From the NCBI GenBank assembly GCA_002360535.1, contig DEQR01000046.1:62001-126000 (forward strand): a DNA stretch of 64,000 nt. Reading direction: 5' to 3'. Position numbers and translations under genes: made by a program. Each line of letters starts with the position of its first letter. Position 1 is the first letter of the stretch. This DNA is from Thiobacillus sp. UBA3361. GTDB taxonomy: Bacteria; Pseudomonadota; Gammaproteobacteria; Burkholderiales; Thiobacillaceae. Of this stretch, positions 34,170 to 42,276 are shown one piece after another. The notes beneath the pieces are model-generated. The model was not told the origin of the DNA, ran no database searches, and saw only the letters and a program-made list of their open reading frames with translations.

Positions 34170-35270
34170 TCACTGATCCCCGAAACTCGTCCCCACGCCC
34201 CGGGCACTCTCCACCCAGGGGTGGTCGGGCGGCACGGTCTTCACCTGGCCGGCCACCTCCTCCAGCAGCACCGGCACCGTCGATTCGCCCCGCGCGGCGA
34301 CCATCACGCCGTACTGCCGGCGCTGCACCAGGTCGGCGGCGGCGGTGCCCAGGCGGGTGGCCAGCACGCGGTCGGCCGCCGAGGGCGTGCCGCCGCGCTG
34401 CAGGTGTCCGAGGATGGTGACCCGCGCCTCGAGGCCTGTGGATTGCTCCAGTTCATGGGCCAGACGCAGGGTGCGTTCGGCGTAAACCAGTTCCGGCTCG
34501 GCGGTCACCACCTTGGCCTTCTTGTCCTTTTTCTTCCCGCCGGCCTGCTGGGAGGCGAATTCCTGTTTCGAGATTGCCCCTTCGGCGACGGCAACGATGC
34601 TGAAGGTCTTGCCTTTCTCCTTGCGCGTCTTGATGGCCTCGGAGACAACGGCCACGTCGTAGGGAATCTCCGGGATCAGGATCACGTCCGCCCCGCCGGC
34701 GATGCCTGCGCCCAAGGCCAGCCAGCCTGCGCGGTGGCCCATGATCTCGACCACGATGATGCGGTGGTGGCTGTGGGCGGTGCTGTGCAGGCGGTCGATG
34801 GCGTCGGTGGCGATGCCGAGCGCCGTGTCGAAGCCGAAGGTAATGTCGGTCAGCGCCACGTCGTTGTCGATGGTCTTCGGCAGGGTGACCACGTTGAGAC
34901 CGGCCTGTTTGAGGCGCAAGGCATTCTTCTGCGTGCCACCGCCGCCCAGGCAGACCAGGCAGTCGAGCTTGTTGGCGTGGTAGTTGGCCACGAGGGTCTC
35001 GGTCATGTCCTGGAGCTTGCCGTCCACCGTCATCTTGTGCGGCTTCTCGCGACTGGTGCCGAGGATGGTGCCGCCCAGGGTGAGGATGCCGGACAGGGTG
35101 TCGCCTTCCAGCGGCATGGTGCGGTTTTCCATCAGGCCGCGGAAGCCGTCGCGGATGCCGATGATGCGCATGCCATAGTGGGATTGGCAGGCCTTGCCGA
35201 CGCCGCGGATGGCCGCGTTGAGGCCGGGGCTGTCACCCCCGGAGGTGAGGATGCCGATGGTCTGGGTCAT
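34170..35270 (-). CDS. pfkA: 6-phosphofructokinase (mixed-type)
   Basis: The 366-residue enzyme phosphorylates fructose 6-phosphate. Motifs include GILTSGGDSPGLNAAIRG, LGGTILGTSR, LVCLGGGGTQKNALRL and LPKTIDNDVALTD. The residue at the ATP-site position 104 (E. coli numbering) is Gly, as in ATP enzymes, while position 124 is Lys, which is common in pyrophosphate enzymes, so the phosphoryl donor is uncertain. A Lys-rich insert (AGGKKKDKKAKV, about 250) is unusual. Start ATG 35270 is preferred to the frame at 35330. It converges on cysG. Confidence 0.93.
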   Translation of the reverse strand: MTQTIGILTSGGDSPGLNAAIRGVGKACQSHYGMRIIGIRDGFRGLMENRTMPLEGDTLSGILTLGGTILGTSREKPHKMTVDGKLQDMTETLVANYHANKLDCLVCLGGGGTQKNALRLKQAGLNVVTLPKTIDNDVALTDITFGFDTALGIATDAIDRLHSTAHSHHRIIVVEIMGHRAGWLALGAGIAGGADVILIPEIPYDVAVVSEAIKTRKEKGKTFSIVAVAEGAISKQEFASQQAGGKKKDKKAKVVTAEPELVYAERTLRLAHELEQSTGLEARVTILGHLQRGGTPSAADRVLATRLGTAAADLVQRRQYGVMVAARGESTVPVLLEEVAGQVKTVPPDHPWVESARGVGTSFGDQ

Positions 35271-35456
35271 GGTGGTGTTCGCTTGTGTTGCGGATACCAC
35301 CGGATTGTCTTGCGGGATGGCCCGGAACACCAGCCAAATTCAGGATGGCGATGTCCGGGTTCCAAAAACCCTACCGCGGTGGGCGTCTTGGTGCCGGTGC
35401 GGTGCCAATCCCAACGGCGGTCCGGCCAGGGCTCGGCACATGCTACCGACAGGCTC

Positions 35457-37106
35457 CTAGGCGACCCGGAAGCGGGAAATTAGCTCCTGAATCGAACGCG
35501 CCAGGACTTCCAGTTCACGAGCCGAGTCGGCGGCGGCGGCAACGTTGGCGGTATTGACTTCGACGCCCTGAGCCACCTGTTCGACCCGGCGAGCGATGTC
35601 CCGGGTGGCTGACGCCTGTTCCTGCAACGCATGGGTGATGTCGCCGACCGCGCGGGTGACTTGGTCGGCACTCCCGCGAATGGCGGTAATGGAATCTCCG
35701 GCCCGGCTGGCCAGACGGACACCCTCATTGACTCGCTGCAATCCGGCGTCCATCTCCTGCACGGCCCGCTGGGTGCCCTGCTGAATCTTGCCGATCATGC
35801 TCGATATCTCCTGGGTGGACAGGGTTGTGCGCTCGGCCAGCTTGCGCACCTCGTCGGCCACCACGGCGAAACCCCTGCCCTGCTCGCCGGCCCGGGCCGC
35901 TTCGATGGCGGCGTTCAGGGCCAAGAGGTTGGTCTGGTCAGCGATGTCGGTAATCACATTGATGATGCTGGATATCTGCGCGGAGTAGTTCTCCAGGTCC
36001 TTGATGGTGACCGCGTTGGCGTTGACCACTTCGGCGATGTGGGTCATCTCGCCTGCGGCTTCCTGGATGATCCGGCCCCCGTCCAGCGACTGGGCGTCAG
36101 ACCGCTCCGTCACCTCCCGTGCGGCGCGCGCGTTCTCGCCCACCTGATCAATGGAGACGGATAACTCCTCGACCGATGCGGCCATGCTGGCCGCGGCTTC
36201 GGATTGCGTGTTGCTGGCCCTGACGCTGGTGTCCGCGGCCTGGGCCAAGGCAGCTGCGGACTGATTGAGCGTGTTCACGTCGCCGCGCAAGGTACCAATG
36301 ATCCTGGCCAGGCCGATGCGCATTTCCTCCAGGGCGGCGACCAATCGGGCAATCTCGTCCTTGCCCTCCGGAACGAAGCTGGCCGTCAGGTCGCCCGCAG
36401 CGATACTGACGGACTTGCGCACGCATTCGTCCAGGGGCCGCGTGATCGAGCGGGTGATGAACCAACCGAGTGCCAAACCCGTCACCATGGCGGCGGCGAC
36501 GATGACGGACATGTGGACGCGGGATTCGCCCACGGTGTCGCGCAAGTTCGCCAGGGAGCCCTTGATATCCTCCTGGATCGTGGATTCCAGTTTGTCCACC
36601 TCATGGATGTAGGCGTCGAACTGGGCATCGAACTCCGCGTCGAGATGGTGGAACTCCCCCGCCGGCAGGTCTTGGCCGCGGGTCGCGTAGCGCTTGTTCA
36701 AGGTACTCTGGAAGCTGTCGAATAGCCCCATGGCCGCGGGAACCATGGCAACCGTGGACGGGTTGGTGGCCGGAAGATATCGCCCCTCGTCGTTCTCGCC
36801 GCCCTGGGCGATGACATTGAGATACCAACGCGCCTGGCTCAGCAAGGCATGTACGTTATCGATCGATTCCGCGTCGTCGCCCCCCATGATTTCCTCGAAC
36901 ACCAGGTGGGCCTCGGTGGTCAGCAGCTTGGACTCCATGACCGCATCCACCAAGGGCGCCGCGGATTCCCCGACATAAATGCCGTTGTCGCCCACCCGTT
37001 GCGTGAAGTAGATGGCCAGAACCCCGGTGGCCAGGGTGATCAGGGCCGCGCCCAGGAAGGCCCCGTATAGACGCTGACCGATACTGAAATTGTTGAGTAG
37101 CTGCAT
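35457..37106 (-). CDS. Methyl-accepting chemotaxis protein
   Basis: A 549-residue membrane chemoreceptor: first transmembrane helix about 13-33 (LYGAFLGAALITLATGVLAI), a periplasmic four-helix ligand domain (about 35-190), second helix about 195-215 (MSVIVAAAMVTGLALGWFI), HAMP (TRSITRPLDECVRKSVSIAAGDL) and a signalling domain with the highly conserved hairpin ADQTNLLALNAAIEAARAGEQGRGFAVVADEVRKLA. It ends SIQELISRFRVA with no CheR-binding pentapeptide. The ligand is unknown. Start follows an upstream gap without a gene. Confidence 0.96.
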   Translation of the reverse strand: MQLLNNFSIGQRLYGAFLGAALITLATGVLAIYFTQRVGDNGIYVGESAAPLVDAVMESKLLTTEAHLVFEEIMGGDDAESIDNVHALLSQARWYLNVIAQGGENDEGRYLPATNPSTVAMVPAAMGLFDSFQSTLNKRYATRGQDLPAGEFHHLDAEFDAQFDAYIHEVDKLESTIQEDIKGSLANLRDTVGESRVHMSVIVAAAMVTGLALGWFITRSITRPLDECVRKSVSIAAGDLTASFVPEGKDEIARLVAALEEMRIGLARIIGTLRGDVNTLNQSAAALAQAADTSVRASNTQSEAAASMAASVEELSVSIDQVGENARAAREVTERSDAQSLDGGRIIQEAAGEMTHIAEVVNANAVTIKDLENYSAQISSIINVITDIADQTNLLALNAAIEAARAGEQGRGFAVVADEVRKLAERTTLSTQEISSMIGKIQQGTQRAVQEMDAGLQRVNEGVRLASRAGDSITAIRGSADQVTRAVGDITHALQEQASATRDIARRVEQVAQGVEVNTANVAAAADSARELEVLARSIQELISRFRVA

Positions 37107-37212
37107 TGAACGCCCCGCTTCGGAATGGGTGAGTAGGGCGGGGCACCCCCGAATGTCCCGATATCGTCACTCACGGGGAAAGGTTTAGGGGTAAAACCTC
37201 AATGCGCGCAAC

Positions 37213-38202
37213 TCAGAAGAAGGCCGACTCCGCAGCCTCGGGAAGCTTTACGCCCGTGACCCGCGCCTTTTGCAGCAATTCCCAGTAGTAGCGGTAGGTG
37301 GCCCGGTCGTGCAGCTCTCCGGCATGCTGGATAGGACCCCAGTCCGCCCGCTGGGCGGCCAGCAGGATGGCGGCGCCGCTTTCCACCTCGGAATGGTCGG
37401 GCTTCATGGCGTCGACGATGGGCTGGATTTGCGTCGGGTAGATGCTCCACTGGCGCAGGAAGCCGAACTCCATGTGCGCCCGCCGCGCGTCGGCGTAAGC
37501 GGCGTAGGGGTTCTTCAGGTCCAGGGTGACGTTGTGGGCGGGGATCAGGCCGTTGGCCAGGGCCGCCGCCACCACCTCGGTCTTGGCGCGGGCGATGAGC
37601 CGGTGCTCGAACTGGCCGGGGCTGCGCATGGCGCTGGCGGGGATGGCGCCGTGATGGCCGGAGACGAAATCCATCAGGCCGAAGTCCAGCACCTGCAGCC
37701 AGGGCAGTTGGGCGATGCGGTGCACATCGCGCAGGGCTCCATGGGTCTCGATCAGCACGTGGATGGGGAGCTCCCGCCGGATGCCATGCTGGGCGGCCAC
37801 CGCCTGGATGTAGGCGATTTGCTCGGCGGTGTGGTCTGCGCAGGTGGTCTTGGGCAGGGTGATATAGGCGACGATCTCCCCGAGGGAGGGCACCAGGATG
37901 TCCACGTCCTGCTTCCAGGCCACGTGGCTGTAGTCGTGGATGCGCGCGCCGGCCATGCGGTGCTTGTTGGCCTCGGAATTCAGCGCACGGACGATCATCT
38001 CGGCATGCTCCCGCTCCCGGCCGGCGGGGGCGCCGTCCTCGCAGTCGCAGGTGATGTCGAAAATAGGACCCAGCCTGTCCTGCAACTCCAGGGCCTTGAG
38101 GATCAGCTTTTCGCTGCCGGCGAAGTGCTCGCAGGCGGGCAGGATAGGGAAGGGCTTCTCGCCGGCGAACAGGGCGGCGCTGGGGTGGACGGCTTCGGTC
38201 AA
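37213..38202 (-). CDS. CitE/HpcH-family CoA-ester lyase (malyl-CoA lyase-like)
   Basis: The 329-residue protein belongs to the CitE aldolase superfamily: ITCDCEDGAPAGRE (metal and CoA site), LPIHVLIETHGALRDVHRI (catalytic Glu) and LDFGLMDFVSGHHGA. It probably makes or splits malyl-CoA or methylmalyl-CoA. The start is TTG at 38202, supported by an AGGAG site seven bases upstream; no ATG lies closer. It is the last of five minus-strand genes for CoA-ester chemistry and is separated from the MaoC gene by a palindromic repeat element. Confidence 0.88.
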   Translation of the reverse strand: MTEAVHPSAALFAGEKPFPILPACEHFAGSEKLILKALELQDRLGPIFDITCDCEDGAPAGREREHAEMIVRALNSEANKHRMAGARIHDYSHVAWKQDVDILVPSLGEIVAYITLPKTTCADHTAEQIAYIQAVAAQHGIRRELPIHVLIETHGALRDVHRIAQLPWLQVLDFGLMDFVSGHHGAIPASAMRSPGQFEHRLIARAKTEVVAAALANGLIPAHNVTLDLKNPYAAYADARRAHMEFGFLRQWSIYPTQIQPIVDAMKPDHSEVESGAAILLAAQRADWGPIQHAGELHDRATYRYYWELLQKARVTGVKLPEAAESAFF

Positions 38203-38250
38203 TGGGGTCTCCTGGAAATGGAGGGAGTGGTTTGTGGCGTCCGGCGGTTA

Positions 38251-38412
38251 AATCCCCCCTGCCCCCCTTTGGAAAAGGGGGGCGCTGGCACGCGGGCGGC
38301 ATTACGCAACTGTCCCCCCCTTTGGAAAAGGGGGGCCAGGGGGGATTCGAGACGCTCGCGAATGGAATAGACCGCTTTACTCCCCCTCAATCCCCTGTTG
38401 ATAAAGGGGGAG
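38251..38412. repeat. Composite palindromic element with CCCCCCTTTGGAAAAGGGGGG units
   Basis: A 97-base element (38251-38347) is flanked by the 11-bp inverted repeat AATCCCCCCTG/CAGGGGGGATT and contains two internal hairpins of the form CCCCCCTTT-gga-AAAGGGGGG (38261-38283 and 38315-38335). A third, partial palindrome CTCCCCCT...AGGGGGAG follows at 38380-38412. It fills most of the gap between two genes and looks like a small non-autonomous mobile or REP-like element. Confidence 0.75.
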
Positions 38413-38443
38413 GCTGGTCCGTGGGAAGGCGCGCGTGGGGACT

Positions 38444-39523
38444 TCATGGCGTACACCGCCTCGGCATCAGCACGGTGTAATCCAAATCCAGCACCACATT
38501 CGGGTGGTACTTGCGCTTGCCCTCCGTCTCGACGATGGGCTCGGCCAGTTCCCCCGGGGTCAGGTTCCTCAGCCCCACCAGACGCAACCGCAGGGCACCG
38601 ATGTCGTTCCGGCCGGGCAGTTCCCAGCTCGCCTTCACCTGGGTGAACGCGTACAGGGTGTCTCCCGCCAGGGTGGGGTTGGCGTGCGCGCCGCCGTTGA
38701 TGGCGGCGATGGCCAGCACGTTCTCCAGGCCCTCGAAGCTCAGGGCGCGGCACACCGAAATGACGTGCCCGCCATAGACCAGGCGCCGGCCGAACTGGGA
38801 GCCGGCCATCAGGGCGGCGTCGAAGTGCAGGCGGGCGTTGTTCTGGTAAAGGCGCGTGGCCAGGGTGTGGTCGGTCTCGTCCAGGGTCATGCCGGCCGGG
38901 TGGTCGATGCGCTCGCCGAGGGCGTAGTCTTCCCACAGCCAGGGGCCGCCGGTGAGTTGCGTTTCAAAACCGTGGGCGTCGAGGCATGCCGGGATGGGCA
39001 GGCGCTCCAGGGTGACGTAGGCCGGCGGCTCGGGGACGATGGGCTGCGGGGCGGGCCGGGCGCGGTCCCGCTTGTGTACCATCACCCAGCGAATCCAGGT
39101 CATCACCTCCTCGTCGTTCTGGTTCACCGCCGTGGAGCGCACCCAGACGATACCGCTCTCTCCGTTGCTGTTCTGGCGCAGGCCGATGACGGTGGATTCC
39201 GCCTTCAGGGTGTCGCCTGGGAACACCGGGCGCAGGAAGCGCACGTCGGCGTAGCCCAGGTTGGCCACCGCGTTCAGGGAGATATCGTTCACCGTCTTGC
39301 CGAAGGCCAGATGGAAGGCCAGCAGGTCGTCCAGGGGGCGATCCGGATACCCCATGGCGTGGGCCACCGGCCGCGCGGAATGCAGGATGTGCCGTGCCCC
39401 GGTCAGCGCGATGTACAGGGACTGGTCGGCCTCGCTCACCGTGCGCGGCGTGCCGTGCACCAGGGTCTGGCCCAGAGAGAAGTCCTCGAAGAAGTTGCCG
39501 TTGCCTGCCTTGTTCATGGGCAT
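38444..39523 (-). CDS. MaoC-family hydratase (mesaconyl-CoA hydratase-like)
   Basis: The 359-residue double-hotdog protein matches beta-methylmalyl-CoA dehydratase / mesaconyl-CoA hydratase (Mch): FFEDFSLGQTLVHGTPRTVSEADQ, ALTGARHILHSARPVAHAMGY, and in the second half GERIDHPAGMTLDETDHTLATRLYQN with the catalytic Asp/His pattern. It would hydrate mesaconyl-CoA to methylmalyl-CoA, the substrate of the neighbouring lyases. Start is placed at ATG 39523 (alternative 39517), just after the REP-like palindrome. Confidence 0.88.
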   Translation of the reverse strand: MPMNKAGNGNFFEDFSLGQTLVHGTPRTVSEADQSLYIALTGARHILHSARPVAHAMGYPDRPLDDLLAFHLAFGKTVNDISLNAVANLGYADVRFLRPVFPGDTLKAESTVIGLRQNSNGESGIVWVRSTAVNQNDEEVMTWIRWVMVHKRDRARPAPQPIVPEPPAYVTLERLPIPACLDAHGFETQLTGGPWLWEDYALGERIDHPAGMTLDETDHTLATRLYQNNARLHFDAALMAGSQFGRRLVYGGHVISVCRALSFEGLENVLAIAAINGGAHANPTLAGDTLYAFTQVKASWELPGRNDIGALRLRLVGLRNLTPGELAEPIVETEGKRKYHPNVVLDLDYTVLMPRRCTP

Positions 39524-39548
39524 CCCCGGTTGTGACAATGACCACCCC

Positions 39549-39609
39549 GTAGGAGCGGACCCTGTCCGCGATCTCTTCGCCCACCATCGCGGACAGGGTC
39601 CGCTCCTAC
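39549..39609. repeat. REPIN-like inverted pair (GTAGGAGCGG REP sequence)
   Basis: Two 24-base arms (39549-39572 and 39586-39609) are perfect inverted copies, each starting GTAGGAGCGGACCCTGTCCG, separated by 13 bases. This is the classic REP doublet spread by TnpA-REP (RAYT) transposases. No RAYT gene is seen in the window. Confidence 0.85.
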
Positions 39610-39620
39610 ATGCAGCGTAT

Positions 39621-40502
39621 TCATGCGCCTCCGCCCCAGCATTGCTGGATCATGTCGTGAATCATCAGGGTACGCTTGGCGGCCTCCAGGTGCATGCTCT
39701 CGATGAGCCGGCCGTCCACCACTGCCACGCCGCTGCCGGCGCGATTGGCGTCGGCCAGGGCCTCGATCACCCGCTGCGCCATCTGGACACTGGCCGGGCG
39801 TGGAGTGAAGGCGTCGTTGGCGTAGGGAATCTGGAACGGGTGGATCAGGCTCTTGCCGTCGAAGCCCAGGTCGCGGGCCATGCGGCAGGCGTATTCGAAG
39901 GACTCCATGTCCTTCAGGTCCAGGTGGATGCCGTCAATGATGGCCAGGTCGTGGGCCCGGGCCGCCAGCAGGCATTGGGACAGGCTGTGCAGCAGGGCCA
40001 CCCGGTCCTGGGTGATGCGGGCATGCAGCTCGTTGGTCAGGTCCGAGCTGCCCATGACCAGGCAGGCGATGCGCTCCGAGGCGCCGGCGATCTCCTCGGC
40101 GCGCAGGATGGCCAGCGGCGTCTCCATCAGGACCATGACCGGCAGGTGGCCGCCGCCTGCCGCGTCCAGGGCGTCCAGGGCGTCCAGCACGTCCTGGCGC
40201 TTTTCGATCTTGGGGAACAGCACCGCGTCGATGCCGGTGTTGGCCACCGCCGCCAGGTCTTCCCGGCCCCAGGGAGTGTTCAGTGCATTAACCCGAACCA
40301 CCAACTCCCGGCAGCCGAAGTCGGCCTCCTCCAAGGCGTTCAGGATGTTGCGCCGGGCCTCCGCCTTGCGCTCCGGCAGCACCGAGTCCTCCAGGTCGAA
40401 GATCAGGCTGTCGGATTGCAGCGTGCGGCCCTTTGCCAGGAAGCGCGGCACGCAGGCCGGCACGTAGAGCATGGAACGGCGGGGGCGGTAGTGGGGGCGC
40501 AT
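39621..40502 (-). CDS. CitE-family CoA-ester lyase or malyl-CoA thioesterase
   Basis: A 293-residue CitE-like protein with RRSMLYVPACVPRFLAKGRTL, SLIFDLEDSVLPERKAEAR, PVMVLMETPLAILRAEEI and FDGKSLIHPFQIPYANDAF. These mark the Mg-CoA ester fold used by malyl-CoA lyase (Mcl1), malyl-CoA thioesterase (Mcl2) and citramalyl-CoA lyase. Which reaction applies cannot be settled by reading. It starts 12 bases after the acyl-CoA ligase gene, so the two are co-transcribed. Confidence 0.9.
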   Translation of the reverse strand: MRPHYRPRRSMLYVPACVPRFLAKGRTLQSDSLIFDLEDSVLPERKAEARRNILNALEEADFGCRELVVRVNALNTPWGREDLAAVANTGIDAVLFPKIEKRQDVLDALDALDAAGGGHLPVMVLMETPLAILRAEEIAGASERIACLVMGSSDLTNELHARITQDRVALLHSLSQCLLAARAHDLAIIDGIHLDLKDMESFEYACRMARDLGFDGKSLIHPFQIPYANDAFTPRPASVQMAQRVIEALADANRAGSGVAVVDGRLIESMHLEAAKRTLMIHDMIQQCWGGGA

Positions 40503-40514
40503 GGGCCGGCTCCG

Positions 40515-42170
40515 TCAGTTGCCCGACCGGGTCCTGGCCAGACCCGGTTCCAGCCTGGTGCGGATCACCTTGCCATTCTTGGTGCGGGGGTAGTCGTCCA
40601 CCAGATAGACGATCTTGGGGGCCTTGTAGGCGGCCAGATGCGCTCGCCCGAAGGCGGCCAGCTCGTCGGCCGTGACCTGGCTGCCGGGGTGCGGCACCAC
40701 GTAGGCGGTGACCAGCACCTTGTCCTTGTCCAGTTCCTCGCCGGTGGCGGCGCAGTCGGCCACCGCCGGGTGGGTCTTGAGCACCCGCTCGATCTCGTGG
40801 GGCGAGACCCGGTAGCCAAAGGAGTTGATGATGTCGTCCTTGCGGCCCAGGAACCACAGGTAGCCGTCGGCGTCCAGGCGGGCGTAGTCGCCGGTGAGGA
40901 ACCAGCCGCCGCGGAAGGCCTTGGCGGTCTCCTCGGGCAGGTTCCAGTAGCGCATGAACAGGCCCGGGTCGTCGGCCGGGATGCAGATCATGCCCTCCTC
41001 CCCGGTGGGCACCTCGGCCAGGGTGTCCGGGTCCAGCAGCTTCACGCCGTGGCCGGGCTGGGGGAAGCCCGCCGAGCCGGGGCGGATAGGGCGGAACTTG
41101 TTTTCCGACAAGTAATAGGAGCACTCGGACATGCCCACCGCTTCGTAGATCTCCATGCCGAAGCGGTCCTTCCACAGGCCCAGCATCTCGTCCGACAGGT
41201 GCTCGCCGGCGCTCATGCAGTGGCGCAGGGCGGGCACGTCGGCGCCGGTGGCGGCGGTCTTCTGCAGGATCTGGCGATAGATGGTGGGCACGCCGATGAA
41301 GATGGTGGCGGCGTGCCTGGCCATCAGCCGAATCCAGCCGGCGGCGTCGTTCTTCCCCTCGTGGACGATGACCGTCTTGCCCCGGTACAGGGGGTCCATG
41401 AGGCCCGAGCCCAGCACGTAGGTCCAGTTGAACTTGCCGGAGTGGAGGATGCGGTCGCCTTCCGGATGGAAATCAAACCAGTAATGGGCCGCCGGCTCCC
41501 GGCCGATCATGGCCCGGTGGGCGTGCAGCACGCCCTTGGGGTAGCCGGTGGTGCCGGAGGTGTAGACCAGGTAGGCGGCATCGTCGGCGCGGCTCTTGTG
41601 GGGCTGGGACCAGGTCGCGATCCGGTCGAGCGACTGGTCCAGATCCAGCACGGTCACGGTACCCTCTCCCCCGGCCCCTCCCCCGCTCGCGGGGGAGGGG
41701 GGAAGATCGCCCGGGCCGGCCAGTAGCACGTGTTTCAGGCCCTCCAGCCCGGCCAGCCGGTTCTTCAGCCCCGCCCACATGGCCTTGTCGGTGACCAGCA
41801 CCGTGGCGCCGGAGTCCTTGGCCAGATAGACCACCTCCTCGGCGGTGAGCAGGGTGGAGGTGGGCACGGCGATGGCGCCCCGCTTCATGGCGCCGAAGAA
41901 GGCGGTGGGGTAGGCCAGGGAGTTGGGCAGGCGGATCAGCACCCGGTCCTCCAGCTTCACCCCCAGGTCCCGCAGCAGTTGGGCGAATCGGCTGGTGGCC
42001 TGGGCCAGGTCGCGGTAGGTGGCGGTGGCCGTGCCCAGGGCGTCGTCCTCCACGATCATGGCGATCTGGTCGGCGTGAGGCGTTTCCAGGTGGGCGTCTG
42101 TGCAGGCCACGCCGATGTTGAAGTATTCGGGGATGTCCCAGGTCCAGTCGGGGAAGGGGGGGAAGGGCAT
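40515..42170 (-). CDS. Acyl-CoA ligase (AMP-forming; benzoate/dicarboxylate-type family)
   Basis: The 551-residue enzyme has the adenylation motif YTSGTTGYPKGVLHAHR, the A8 motif GWFLTGDYARLDADGYLWFLGRKDD and the catalytic Lys in TKNGKVIRTRLE. It would activate an organic acid with CoA in the cytoplasm; the C4/C5 CoA genes beside it suggest a short dicarboxylic or related acid, though benzoate-CoA-ligase-like relatives also exist. Start ATG 42170 follows AGGAGTAAGC. A GC-rich palindromic repeat (41675-41700) is inserted in frame, adding SPASGGGAGGEG to a surface loop. Confidence 0.88.
   Translation of the reverse strand: MPFPPFPDWTWDIPEYFNIGVACTDAHLETPHADQIAMIVEDDALGTATATYRDLAQATSRFAQLLRDLGVKLEDRVLIRLPNSLAYPTAFFGAMKRGAIAVPTSTLLTAEEVVYLAKDSGATVLVTDKAMWAGLKNRLAGLEGLKHVLLAGPGDLPPSPASGGGAGGEGTVTVLDLDQSLDRIATWSQPHKSRADDAAYLVYTSGTTGYPKGVLHAHRAMIGREPAAHYWFDFHPEGDRILHSGKFNWTYVLGSGLMDPLYRGKTVIVHEGKNDAAGWIRLMARHAATIFIGVPTIYRQILQKTAATGADVPALRHCMSAGEHLSDEMLGLWKDRFGMEIYEAVGMSECSYYLSENKFRPIRPGSAGFPQPGHGVKLLDPDTLAEVPTGEEGMICIPADDPGLFMRYWNLPEETAKAFRGGWFLTGDYARLDADGYLWFLGRKDDIINSFGYRVSPHEIERVLKTHPAVADCAATGEELDKDKVLVTAYVVPHPGSQVTADELAAFGRAHLAAYKAPKIVYLVDDYPRTKNGKVIRTRLEPGLARTRSGN
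41675..41700. repeat. In-frame palindromic repeat inside the acyl-CoA ligase gene
   Basis: CCCCTCCCCCG-CTCG-CGGGGGAGGGG is a perfect 11-bp hairpin, of the same type as the intergenic copy at 17157-17182, preceded by the typical partner CCCTCTCCCCC. It is read through in frame as a Ser/Pro/Gly-rich loop. Confidence 0.7.
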
Positions 42171-42192
42171 GCTTACTCCTGAAGGCCGGATA

Positions 42193-42271
42193 CAAGATGC
42201 AAGAGGCAAGAGGCAAGGAAAGGCGCGACGCCGGGTAGCTTGTCCCCTTGCATCTTGAAGCTTGCATCTTG
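42193..42271. repeat. CAAGATGCAAG inverted intergenic repeat
   Basis: CAAGATGCAAG (42193-42203) followed by AGGCAAG direct repeats, then two inverted copies CTTGCATCTTG (42247-42257 and 42261-42271). Shares CCCCTTGCATCTTG with the dsrR-cysG gap. Confidence 0.65.
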
Positions 42272-42276
42272 CCCCT

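Noticed and set aside
39261..41726. An 821-codon open frame on the plus strand over the CoA cluster
   Set aside because: Low-complexity His/Gly/Gln/Val composition, no family motifs, and it covers three well-recognised minus-strand enzymes.
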